Assembly: GCA_029379385.1 (NCBI GenBank)
Contig: CM055609.1
Span: forward strand, 2,232,001-2,296,000
DNA length: 64,000 bases
Source: Quillaja saponaria
Taxonomy: Eukaryota; Streptophyta; Magnoliopsida; Fabales; Quillajaceae
Reading direction: 5' to 3'
Shown: positions 48,769 through 59,255 of the stretch, one piece after another
Numbering within the stretch: position 1 is the first letter of the stretch
How the letters are laid out: each line of letters starts with the position of its first letter
Notes under the pieces: model-generated
What the model was told of the DNA's origin: nothing
The model's database searches: none
Seen by the model: the letters and a program-made list of their open reading frames with translations, nothing else
Made by a program: the position numbers and the translations under genes

Positions 48769-48846
48769 CTCAAATTATGTCGTAGCAGCGAAGAAGTAGC
48801 TGCAAGAGAAATTGAACTTGGTGAGAATGGCAGCCTATGGGAGTCC

Positions 48847-48854
48847 TTTTTATA
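48847..48854 (-). promoter_or_regulatory. TATA box of PIP-type gene 1
   Basis: TATAAAAA on the reverse strand, about 80 bp before the ATG at 48768, a normal distance for a plant gene with a short leader. It supports the reading that this small frame is a genuine gene. Confidence 0.55.
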
Positions 48855-51800
48855 GTTTTGATTTTGGGAGTTAATGCAACTTACTATTTTTAAGGATTTT
48901 TTTTTTTTTTTACTGGGTATTCTAAGCAAACTTGTAATGATTTTATAAATAAGGAATTTGTAATATTTATTATTGTAGGTAATTAAGATTTTAATATTAT
49001 TCAATACATAAATTACTATTTAACAATTATATTTATTTTAATTTAATATGTATCTTTAAGATACCCGTTAAAAAAAATAATTTTTAATTTGTGTGTACGT
49101 TGGGAGGTTGATTTGTAAGTGCAAGTGGGTTACCATATTTTTGGGTAAACAAAATGGCCCTATAACTTAGGAGAAATGCATTGAACAAAGTAGTTAATGT
49201 TGTAAGGAATTAATGCTATAAATGATCAACGTGATACCGGTTTGAAAATGATTAGCAAAATCATACTTTTTGACCTTTTTGTAACATTCTTCATAATCTA
49301 TTTATTATGTTTTTGGCCAAATTATACTTGGTGTTCTTGTAATTTCATTATTTTTTTTAATTGGTTTACTGTATTTTAATTTTTTAATTGATAATTGTGC
49401 TTTTATTTTAATTTCAATATTGAGTATCACATATGCAATTTCATCAATTTACAAATAAAATTTGTCTAAAACAAGAAGAATAAGTCAACTAAACAATACA
49501 AGAGAATGTTGATTTTAACATTTACGAACAAAATCCTCACAAAAATACATTTAATCTTAAAATAATAAAAAAAAAATAGAAAAAATGCGCATGAAATAAA
49601 AATAAAAGTACAATAACCCAATTCAAAAAATTTAAAACACCATGACTTACTATTGTTATTTAATTATTTTTTTTCTAATCATAATCATTCTTTATGCTAG
49701 TGAGATTTGAATATGAGATCTCAAATTACTCCTATAATTTGATTAGCATTGAGTTGTCTTTTATGTTGTGTTCATTAATGTTTGATAAAAGTCTAATAAT
49801 ATATATTTTTGGCTTAAGAATTAGATAAGCTGAATCCAATGTATTTTTTTTCTATTCAACTGGCAATTGACTGATTATATATAATTAACTTGCTTCCTTA
49901 AATAGATATAATTAATACTAAAAGGTCAGTCCCCTTAAAAGCTGACTTATATATGAATCATGCACATGATTAAGCCTGAATTGTGGTTTAGATTGACAAG
50001 AGCTGCCTACAAATGTGGAGGGTTTTGAGCCATGTCTAAAGCCCTTAAGATCATCAATTTTGGTTGACCAATTAACCATATACTATTAATGTTACTCGAG
50101 CTACAATGCTAGCACTTGTTTTGAAGTTGCTAGCTGTGACCCCGTAGGTAACATTTCCTTCTACCATACGTCAAAAATTCTTAAAGCATTCCTACTTTTC
50201 TTAACGTGTAGTATACAAAAAAAATTTGTATAATTCTAAAAACTCAATAAGCATCGTATGCATATGACAATGATATTGATAATGTAAGATAAATATTACG
50301 TGTTTCGTGCATAAAAGCCCTCTAAAACAAAAGTTAACTTCAACTTATTTAACGTGCACAAACTCTTGCCTAATTAATTCTAAGTCAATACATGTAGTTA
50401 TAAGCAATAAGCAATAAGCTGATTAGCAAGATGGCACATCAATCTAAGTCACTTTCAAGTTTCAAATCTCGTTTCATGCAAGAAAAGTGCGAGTTGAATA
50501 TTGTCTTTCCAGTTTCCACCATCAAAGCTAGTGGACTCTTACCTGATTCAGTATCTACCAAAATTATTCAGATATTGGGTTCCATTGATACCCAATTGAG
50601 CTATGAAATTGATGTTTCTAAGGAGGAACTAATTAAACTTAAATAAAGCATAAAAGTGGACCTGTTGGATACTAAGGGCTTGAGATTTCTTGACTAAAGA
50701 AAAGACTCTGTTTTCCAATTTTTCTTCCCCGTTTTTTTTTTTATCATTGTCTTAAAATTGCGTGAACCTTTTAGGCTGTTGAAGTTTTCTCTCTGAATAC
50801 CAAATTTTGTCTGTCTTGTATAGGAGTCATTGGTTGGATCTCCAAGTACCTTTTTCATTATGAAATTGCTCCACCATCTAAATCCCACAAAAGATTTGAT
50901 GGTAACACTTTCTGCAACAGGGACTCCACATTATTTTCCCATTTTTTTTAATGGGTTTACTTCAAAATTTATGAACTTTTGGCCTTATTAGTAATCATTA
51001 TATTCTAAAAACGTTAATTCATAGCATGTCCTTATTGTTGCATTTTCTTTTTAGTAAGAGGCTGCAGCAGAAAATTCTAAAATACATAGTCTCTGTTATT
51101 TGGCTATGGTGGGTGAGATTGGATCTTCATTGTCCAGCAATAGAATTTGCCGTTTTGCACCTTACATTACGTGGTTGTCAATGTCTTTTGTGCCGTCTCA
51201 CTATAACCCTTATTACTATTAGGCATTAGCTCAAGATTTCAAATGTTCCAAACCCATGAATTAGATTGACATGTTTCAAATTAACTGTTCAAAACTCTGA
51301 ATTGACATTTTCTGGTTAGGTTCAAAGCCAATATTCTCAAGTTAGTTATGAAACTTTCCCAGAATTTGACCCTTGAATAAATCTTTTGATGTGTATAAGT
51401 AGAAAATGTGTTGTGTTATAACAAATACCATAAGCAATCTTTATTGAAAATACTTTTTTATATCAATAGTGAGTGTGGCGCCTCTACTGTGTTAGCAATG
51501 TGAGAAATCACCACTTATCACATTGATAAAACGTGAATCAAGTTCAACCACACGAGTTTGAGAGGCACTTGAGCCGGAGTGTTAGAACTTACCTAGAACC
51601 AGCAGCCAAGTTAAAAGATGCATTAAGAGTTTCCCATATTGGTAACATAATATAGTTTTACATTACATATTAAGTATATGAGTTATTTCTCTTACCTCTA
51701 ATAGATTGGTCTTAATAGATTGGTCTTAAGGGTGTCACTCTAACAAATAGCAAGTGACTCAGGCTGGAGATCCATCTCACTAGAAGAAGCAAAAGTACCA

Positions 51801-52066
51801 AACTTTTCTTTCTTTCTTTATCCTTATCTGTCACTTTACCGAGAAACTGCCTTGTGGGTTCCCCAGGCAAAAGGATGGATGAACCAAGGCGATGGCTGCA
51901 CCTCAACATTCCAAAACCTCACATGCTTTTGAACAGTACTAAAAGTGCTAAGTCAACAAGATGTCACACTATAAATAGAACCTGCATCATAATACATGCC
52001 TCTTAAGCAAGAATATCAAAGCTTGAACATACTTCTAGCAAGCTAGCTAAGCTTCAGTTAATTGAT
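48855..52066. other. Spacer between the two divergent PIP-type genes
   Basis: About 3.2 kb of mostly AT-rich DNA. A 71-codon frame at 50431-50646 (MAHQSKSLSSF start) matches no family known to me. At 51700-51727 the 14-bp word AATAGATTGGTCTT occurs twice in tandem. The stretch 51600-51690, with TTTCCCATATTGGTAACA text, looks like part of an old transposon. A TATA box for the second PIP gene lies at 51970-51977. Confidence 0.4.
51970..51977 (+). promoter_or_regulatory. TATA box of PIP-type gene 2
   Basis: TATAAATA, 90-97 bp before the ATG at 52067, in a context (CACTATAAATAGAACC) that matches the plant TATA consensus well. Confidence 0.65.
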
Positions 52067-52339
52067 ATGACAAGGGGACTCTACTCTGTCACCTTCTATC
52101 TTATTCTTCTTCTTCTACCTTTCTTGTTCACTTCAATGTTTTGTGTATCAGAAGCCAGGAAATTGCATAACTCATTGCCTCGCAATGATGTTATTGGCAA
52201 GATTTCCAGGACATTGAAGAGCTCAGGGCCAAGCCCTGGTGGAGGGCACAAAATTAAAAAGCTTCAAAACCTTGCAGTGATTAAGCATTCTGGTCCAAGC
52301 CCTGGTGAAGGACACAAGTACATCACTGGAAGCAATTAA
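52067..52339 (+). CDS. PIP/PIPL-type secreted peptide precursor with two SGPS motifs, second copy
   Basis: 90-residue single-exon precursor. The N-terminal signal peptide covers about residues 1-29 (LILLLLPFLFTSMFCVSEA). Two peptide cores follow: SGPSPGGGH at 53-61, preceded by RTLKS, and SGPSPGEGH at 75-83, preceded by AVIKH; each is followed by Lys. Only seven residues trail the last core. The design equals that of the gene at 48484-48768, but the cores differ at the variable positions (GGG, GEG versus RGKG, GVG), so up to four distinct mature peptides could come from this locus. Family knowledge: PIP peptides are pathogen- or salt-induced and act through RLK7. The region upstream has a good TATA box; regulation is otherwise not visible. 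Confidence 0.87.
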   Translation: MTRGLYSVTFYLILLLLPFLFTSMFCVSEARKLHNSLPRNDVIGKISRTLKSSGPSPGGGHKIKKLQNLAVIKHSGPSPGEGHKYITGSN

Positions 52340-54002
52340 TTACAGCCTAAACTTTTGGGTTTTCTTGTATATTACTGATAAAAGTGTCAGAAATATTTTA
52401 CAGACTTACACTAGAGAAAGAGAGAGATTTAGGCATACTAAATTACTTACTGCTTAGTCATTTTATGTACCATAGATGATAATTGTAGATCACGGTCAGA
52501 TATATATTGTGGTATGGGGCTTAATACCTTCTGTTTGATAAATTTCATGCAAATTAGTACGCCAATGTAACTTACTGTAAGAACATAAATATAAGGGAAG
52601 TGATTAGATACTAGTTAATGGATGGGCATTGACTTGCCCTTAAATTATCCAGAACATGGGCACTTTGTAATTGTACATGGAAATTGCAATTGTGGAGCTG
52701 TTTACAATTGTTTTAATGCTGGTTTAATTCTCTGTAGTGTAGGTCCTTATAGCTCCAAAAGGGTTGGGTAAACAAGTCTGTGGCTTTATCTTTTCTCTTT
52801 TACTTTCGCTGTAGGTTTTCTTGAAACACAGTTTAAACTGTTTATTACTTATAATTGATTCTGTTCAACATATTAAGTTTATGAACTTGTGACTAAAATT
52901 ATAAAGAAAAAGAAGAAAAGGAAAAGGAGAATCTTTTATTATTTTTTTATATTTAGTAATTAATGTGTCCGGCTCTACTTATGATGTACTAATTTCCTTT
53001 TTATTTGATCAAAGAGAGCCATCCAAGAACATCTTTTGACTTGCATTGGGTGTGAAAATTGAGCGTTGGCATTGTGAAACTAATCCAAGTGACTTGAAGT
53101 TCTAGGTTGTGAATTTCCACTTTTTATGTCTTCAGTTGCATCAGGAGGGTACCATAATTAGTAATAAGATGGGGAATTCCGTACATATTTACATAATATA
53201 CAGTACTTAGTATCAGTTCTAGTTATAGAGCTCCCCTGCAGATACATAACATTTCATTCATTAGAAACTTTTGACTAATTTATTACTTTTTGTTACTAGG
53301 TTTAGTGATTATTGATGGTTAATTTCACTTAGTTTCAAATGAGAAATTAAACTAGGCTTGATCTTTCTTTTCTACATTCGCAAAGTATGTTTGTTCTTGA
53401 TTATTGTTAGCAGCAACAAATTGCTCTGTTCTGCATGAAAGTAAAACCCCATTTGCATTTGAACCTGCCCTTTCATTGGTTGACTATTGCAGCCCCTCAA
53501 ACAGAGGCATGGCAATGGGTCAGGCCGCCGTCAACCGGACAAAAATAGACAAAACCCGATCAGATACAGACCCGAATAAGCTTGTCCTATATATATTTCT
53601 TAGACATATTCGCAGTTTTGTGTGTTATTCATGGATCAATCCAATCTTACATGAACTTAACTATGACTCGGTCTGAATTAAATACAATCCACAAACTGTT
53701 TAGGCACATAAAAATATCCAATTTGATTGGGTTGAATGCCCAACCCTGTCAAATTGCCATCCCTACTCAAATGTCATACTGCAAACACTATAAATAGAGC
53801 TTCCCTGCCTTTGAAAAATCTTATATTGTCCCTGTCCTGCTTGGCTCATTTTATTTGGCTCAATGGTCCTATCATATTAGTAGAACCAATAAAAACAATT
53901 CTATTAGTTTGTCACCAACTGGCAATTGTTAGGACCTCAAATCTAATCTAATCTAATCTAATCCATAGCAAACTCCATCTGAATATAACTCTTACGTACA
54001 CA
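52340..54002. other. Spacer between PIP-type gene 2 and UGT gene, with a hAT-like MITE
   Basis: 3' flank of the PIP gene, AT-rich DNA, the MITE at 53502-53765 (separate entry), a short AATCT repeat near 53939-53962, and the 3' flank of the UGT gene. Short open frames inside the MITE are not genes. Confidence 0.45.
53502..53765. mobile_element. hAT-like MITE, ~264 bp, with candidate target duplication
   Basis: Left end CAGAGGCATGGCAATGGGTC and right end, read inward on the other strand, TAGGGATGGCAATTTGAC share an imperfect terminal inverted repeat of the form TAGGG(G/A)TGGCAAT. The direct repeat CTCAAA flanks both sides (53496-53501 and 53766-53771). No transposase is encoded. Ends of this style are widespread in plant non-autonomous hAT elements, whose target duplication is normally 8 bp, so the 6 bp seen here may be a decayed one. 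Confidence 0.6.
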
Positions 54003-55475
54003 TCAAATAGTTGTACTTGAAGATAAGCCATTTCTAGTGCTACCAATAATGTCATCCACAAACAATTGAACATTCAAATTGGACGAGCCGCCATTAACCA
54101 CCGCCTCCCTAGCGGCCCTTTTCAACTCCTCCGCAGCTTTCTTTAACTTCTCTGAACTTAGCCCAGTATTAACTTCTTCAATAGCTTTCTCCACTTGCTC
54201 TGTTCCAACAAGCCCAGTGCTATCTGGCTTGAGCCGTAAACCCGTATGAAAAACATCAGTAATGAGCTTTGCATTGGTGGGCTGGTCAGTCCATTGTGGG
54301 TAAGCAATCATGGGTATACCTGCAGTAATGGCCTCAAGCATTGAATTCCACCCACAATGGGTTAAGAAGCAAGCAATAGCTGGGTGAGACAGAACCTTAG
54401 TTTGTGGACTCCAAGATACAACAAGACCTTGTTCTTTGGTATCCTCCAAGAACCCAATTGGCAATTCCCCTTTTCCATCTGGTGTTGGGTTTTCTGGACG
54501 CTTAATTACCCAAAGAAATGGGCGTTTGCCATTCTGTAAAGCCATTGCAATGCTCTCCAATTGTTTATCAGAAAACACAAGGAGGCTGCCAAACGAGACG
54601 TAAGTAACAGAAGAAGGAGATTGACGGTCAAGCCATTCCATACAGGAGTCTTGGGGTTTCCACAGTTCAATTCCCACATCATGATTTTCATCCTCACCTT
54701 GTAAGAGTGACGAAGGGACTAATGGACCAACTGGTAGTATTGGACTAAGCTCAACCATGGAGTCTATGACTTCTTTCTCGAGCTCATAAAATGAATTGGC
54801 TAATACCCACTTGAGCTTTTTCATGTTTTGAAACATTTCTGAGAATAGCTTAGGGATGCTTCCAAATGGGTTTGATGGAAGAACAAAAGATGGAAGTTCA
54901 TTTGTTTGTAAAAATGGCAGACCGGGTAATTGGACAATCATATCAGGGTCTGTTGGAGTTGGAAATTGGTGCAAGTTGTTGTAGAAGTGGTAGTATATGG
55001 CGTAAAGTGCACAAGGCTGAATCCAAAGGCAGGCACAAGGGATTTTGTGCTCTGCAGCTACATCTGCTACCCATGGAACAAAGGGGTTATTAATAATGCA
55101 AGATAACTTCCTATGAGTACCACCAAAGAAGTGATCTTTGATGAGGTTTGAGAGGTTTATGGGTCCAAATTTGCCTAAGGTTTCCATGTATTGGTCCACG
55201 TCCTTGCGGTCTTGGTCGATACTTAGGCCATCTGAGAAGAATTGTAGCTGGATTCCTGAGATGTTGATGGGATCAGGGGGTGTATCACTGGAAGTGGTTT
55301 GGGTGATGGAGGACTTGAACATTCGTTGGTAAACTATTTCAGTTGTGGCAAGGGTGACATGAAGACCTTTGGACACTAAGCTTTTGCCTAGTCTAAGCAT
55401 AGGATTAATGTGACCTTGTGCTCCAAATGACACCATTAGCACATGAATTTCTTCTTTTTTCTCCTTCAAAGCCAT
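54003..55475 (-). CDS. UDP-glycosyltransferase, UGT84 family
   Basis: Cytosolic family 1 glycosyltransferase, 490 residues, single exon, intact. His22 in SFGAQGHINPM is the catalytic base. The SCIINNPFVPWVADVA block is typical of UGT84 enzymes. The PSPG donor-binding box runs from Trp355 to Gln398 (WSPQTKVLSHPAIACF then LTHCGWNSMLEA) and ends in WTDQ, the final Gln being normal for UDP-glucose. UGT84 members form glucose esters of carboxylic acids such as hydroxycinnamates, benzoates and, for the UGT84B branch, auxin; the YVSFGSLLVFSDKQ region and overall text look closer to UGT84B than UGT84A, but the substrate cannot be decided by eye. It faces a wrecked UGT84 copy head to head, 1.5 kb away. 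Start is the first ATG (MALKEKKEEIHVL). Confidence 0.94.
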   Translation of the reverse strand: MALKEKKEEIHVLMVSFGAQGHINPMLRLGKSLVSKGLHVTLATTEIVYQRMFKSSITQTTSSDTPPDPINISGIQLQFFSDGLSIDQDRKDVDQYMETLGKFGPINLSNLIKDHFFGGTHRKLSCIINNPFVPWVADVAAEHKIPCACLWIQPCALYAIYYHFYNNLHQFPTPTDPDMIVQLPGLPFLQTNELPSFVLPSNPFGSIPKLFSEMFQNMKKLKWVLANSFYELEKEVIDSMVELSPILPVGPLVPSSLLQGEDENHDVGIELWKPQDSCMEWLDRQSPSSVTYVSFGSLLVFSDKQLESIAMALQNGKRPFLWVIKRPENPTPDGKGELPIGFLEDTKEQGLVVSWSPQTKVLSHPAIACFLTHCGWNSMLEAITAGIPMIAYPQWTDQPTNAKLITDVFHTGLRLKPDSTGLVGTEQVEKAIEEVNTGLSSEKLKKAAEELKRAAREAVVNGGSSNLNVQLFVDDIIGSTRNGLSSSTTI

Positions 55476-56967
55476 GGATTTTTTTTTTCAGTCTAATTTG
55501 ATCAAAGAAGGCAGAGAAAGAGAAATGGAAACAAGTTTTGAATTGTGAAAGGGTTGCTTTGACAGATTGGGTATAAAATGGCAGAATATGGAAGTTAAAT
55601 TACAAATTATGCTTCCGTTGGCAATGACGTAGTTGGAATAGACGTGTAAATGCAAAAATTCGATACACAAAATCACAATGGAGTGTTTATGTCTTTCATT
55701 CGTTTATGAGCCACACACATCTCTTTCAAGCTTTCAAGTAACCAATCATATATATAGAGTAAAAATTGCACTGTTTCTATCACAATTCAGTATTTTGATC
55801 ACTTGTATAATGCATTCATTACCAACTTGTTTGCCATGTCCCAAAACTTGTTAAAACACCAAATTGATTAAATTACTAGTACTTATAGTTATAGTCAGCA
55901 ATGGCTGCAAGAAGAACTTAGACTTTGTTGAAGACAGGTAGCACATTGTTAAATTTTGAATGCCATGCCTGTTGTTTATTAGTACCTACCAAGAACCTGC
56001 ATGCTTCATGCTCTTATAGATATAATGTTTAATTGCTCATGCCCGTTGTTTATTAGTACCTACCCAGAACCTGGATGCTTCATGCTCTTATAGATATAAT
56101 GTTTAATTGGCTCTATAGATATAATGTTTACTTAATTTCATCAGTCCCTATAACACTTAACAAGTTGGAGTAACCTGAGCAAGACATCCATTTGCAATTC
56201 TAAGTTTTGTGGGATTCCACAAGAAAAGCAAATTACTATAAAACACGAAGAATATTATGGTATATTCTGTTATTCTTAATTTATAGTGTGTTTGAAAATT
56301 AATATATTTTATTGTTAAATATGTGTACTTATTATAATAATTTATTAATCACATAATATTAAAATCATTATCACATATTAACAAAATTTTATATTATTTT
56401 AAATAAATACACCAAGAATACTAGTTAATAAGTAATATTATATTGTGAATTATTATTTGATCTAATTATTAGTATATAAGATTATAACATACATTAGTCT
56501 ATTTGATTAAAATTAATAACAACGGTTGACGTTAGTGTCACGTGTCACCCTCTATAACTATCTGCCGATGTAAAAATATAATCCCCTCCCGGTGTAGAAA
56601 TTTCATGCATCGAAGTATCTTAAAGGCAGAATTGGTAGGAAAATTGTTACAACTAAATTCAAAAAGAAGTAGCTAGGTGGTAACATGGAATTTCTATGGT
56701 GACATTTGATCAGTGATAAAAAGAAAGATCCAGCTAAGATTTAACAGAGATACAGACAAAAATATTTATGTGGTCAGTGATGAACTAAAATGATAAGAAA
56801 TTCAGAACCATAAATGCAGAGCTCCATCTTTTACATTTCTTATACCCTTCGCAGCAACTCCTTTACCATCATTACATCACATCTACTAAAGTTAACCAGT
56901 AACAAACACTCAACCCACTGCCTCTATCTATTACACTATTACCTCCTAGAATTCCAATTAAACCAAA
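55476..56967. other. Divergent spacer between UGT gene and UGT pseudogene
   Basis: Promoter side of the UGT gene; a 74-bp tandem duplication (separate entry); then AT-rich DNA. No gene recognised. Confidence 0.5.
55964..56130. repeat. 74-bp tandem duplication with a partial third copy
   Basis: Copies start CATGCC(T/C)GTTGTTTATTAG at 55964 and 56038 and run to ATAATGTTTAATT, differing at a handful of bases. A truncated third copy (CTCTATAGATATAATGTTTA) occupies about 56111-56130. Confidence 0.9.
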
Positions 56968-58418
56968 ATGGATTCTGAAGCTTTTGCACATGTTCTCCTT
57001 GTTTGTGTCTTTTCCAGCCCAAGGCCACATTAACCCTATGTTTAGAGCCTTAGACTAGGCAAGCTGCTTGCTTCAAAGGGTTTGCTTGTAACCTTTTCTA
57101 CTACCCAAAACATTAGGCAAAGATATGAGACAAGCTAATGACATTACTGACAAAGCCAGTTGGTGATGGTTTTCTTCAGTTTGAGTTCTTTGAAAATGGT
57201 TGGGTACATGCCATGATGAGCCTAAACGTAAAGATATACCTGAATACCTGCCACAGGTGGAGCTTGTTGGTAAGCTAGCAAATGATTGAGAACCGGCCGA
57301 TTTCTTGCATTATAAACAACCCTTTTATTCCTTGGGTTTGTGATGTTGCTAATGAGCATGGAAATCCTTCTGCCATGCTTTGGGTTCAATCATGTGCTGT
57401 CTTTACAGCTTATTACTATTATTCCCACAAATTAGTACCATTCCCGTCAAAAGATGAGCCTTTCTTAGACGTTCAACTGCCTCTGCCTCTTTTGAAATAC
57501 AATGAGATTCCTGACTTTTTGCATCCTTCTAGCTCATATCCTTTATTGGAGACACTCATTTTGGAACAGTTCAAGAATTTGTGTATACCATTCTGCATAT
57601 TGATGGGCACATTACAGGAGCTTGAGCATGAGGCTGTTGACTACATGTCAGAGTTCTTTCGGTTCAAGTCTGTATGGCCTATGTTCAAAAACCCAAAAGC
57701 ACATGAGAGCACAAGAATCAGTGATGATGTCTTGAAAGCTGATGACTGCATTGAGTGACTCAACTCAAAACCTCAGGCATCAGGGGTTTACATCTCCTTT
57801 GGTAGTGTTGTATACCAGCCAAAGCAACAAATGGATGAGATTGCTTATGGCATGTTGAATTCTGAGGTTTCATTTTTGTGGGTAACGAAACCACCTCATA
57901 GAGATTTTGGACTTGAGCCACATGTTCTGCTAGATGGGTTCAGTGAGAAAACTAAGGACAGAGGCAAGGTGGTGCAATGGAGTTCACAAGGACAAAGTAC
58001 TGGCCCATCCTTAGATCAGTAGCATGCTTTGTGACACACTGGGTGGAACTCATCAGAGGAAGCACTCACCTCAGGTGTACCTGTTGTGACATTTCCAGCT
58101 TGTGGTGATCAGGCCAGTCAGGTATGCTAAGCTCTTGGTAGGTGAATTTGGGGTAGGAAAATTAGATTGGTTCATAATCTGGCTAAGAACAAATTGATAA
58201 CCAGAGCTTAGGTTCAGAAATGCTTACTTGAGGCTACAGTAGGGCCAAAGGCAGTAGAGCTGAAGCAAAATGCATTGAAATGGAAGAGGGAAGCAGAAGC
58301 TGCAGTGGCAGATGGTGGCTCCTCCTACCAGAATCTTCAAGCATTTGTGGACGCCATTAAAAAGAAAAGCAGTGCTGCCTACATCAAGTCAATCATTAAA
58401 GAAGTCAAGTACTATTGA
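56968..58418 (+). pseudogene. UGT84A-like glucosyltransferase pseudogene
   Basis: Recognisable from MDSEAFAHVLLV to the LKSIIKE-like end, but heavily damaged. A frameshift near 57000 breaks the SFPAQGHINPMFRLGKLL region; the segment after the first 60 residues has lost sequence and frame; the middle (SCIINNPFIPWVCDVANEHG through FKNPKAHESTR) is open; a TGA at 57756-57758 replaces the conserved Trp of DDCIEWL; the PSPG box ([10 protein letters not shown] onward) is frameshifted, losing the HCGWNS block, and the tail frame (MKQNALKWKREAEAAVADGG-like) contains more shifts. Its text is nearer to UGT84A (hydroxycinnamate or gallate glucosyltransferases) than to the intact neighbour, so it is a separate family member and not a recent copy of that gene. 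Confidence 0.93.
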
Positions 58419-59255
58419 AACTCAATAATTAATAAAGTAAGGGGCAAGAACTAGAAGTCTTTGTTTTTAATGTATGACAAACAAAGCTCTTTGCAAGGTT
58501 GTGTAAAATGTAATAACACAATCTCTTTCTTGTGGGTTGCATATCCTGGTTATCCAAGTCAAGATCTTAAGCACTTCCTTTCTTTTTCAATGTTTAAAAA
58601 AAAATTAAAAAAATCCGTATTTAATATATTTTTACTGTATAAATTTTTTACAGTATATATAAAAAAATAAAAAAATCAGACTGCAACTCCTTCTCATAGT
58701 CATGGATTACACCACATCTAAAAAGATAAAATTTACCTCATAAGCTCACTATTCAATACATTATTTTCATGGAATTTTATAATTTAAAAAAAAAAAAACA
58801 TTCAAATGACATTGACAGAAGCATGGTTTGATTCATGACCTTTTTGTCTTTTCATTTATTTTTTTTGCCATTATTCTTGTAATTTTGAACTTCAACCTAT
58901 TAAAAGTCAAAACCAGAAAGAAAGAAAATTTATGGGTTTCCTTTATCTTTCAATTATTATTTACTTACAATTCTTTCATTTTCAAGCAATTTTCTAATCT
59001 AAAGACAGAATAATTTAGAGGTTAATCATAGCTTATCACTTGATTATTCACATTCCTGACCAGGTTCATTGCACCCTTCTTTTTTTCCCCCGGAGAATAA
59101 TTCTCTCTACTTTCCACTGTCATTTCTATTTTCCATTAATCACGCCTCGTTGGAGGTAATCCTCAACTTTTGGACACAATTAACTCTTCCCCCTCCTTAA
59201 ACCACCACCACCTCCACCACCACCACCACCGCCACCAATAACCACCACTAACCTA
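58419..59255. other. Spacer and promoter/leader of the methylthioribose kinase gene
   Basis: AT-rich DNA after the UGT pseudogene. The last 60 bp before the kinase ATG hold a CCA trinucleotide tract (about 59201-59247) that is probably in the 5' UTR. No gene recognised. Confidence 0.5.
59201..59247 (+). repeat. (CCA)n microsatellite in the leader of the methylthioribose kinase gene
   Basis: Imperfect CCA/CCT/CCG triplet run ending about 9 bases before the ATG at 59256. Being triplet-based and immediately upstream of the start, it probably lies in the transcribed leader. Confidence 0.85.

Noticed and set aside
50431..50646. 71-codon forward open frame (MAHQSKSLSSF start)
   Set aside because: No family resemblance, no promoter signal noted and no neighbouring exon; could be chance or a decayed fragment.
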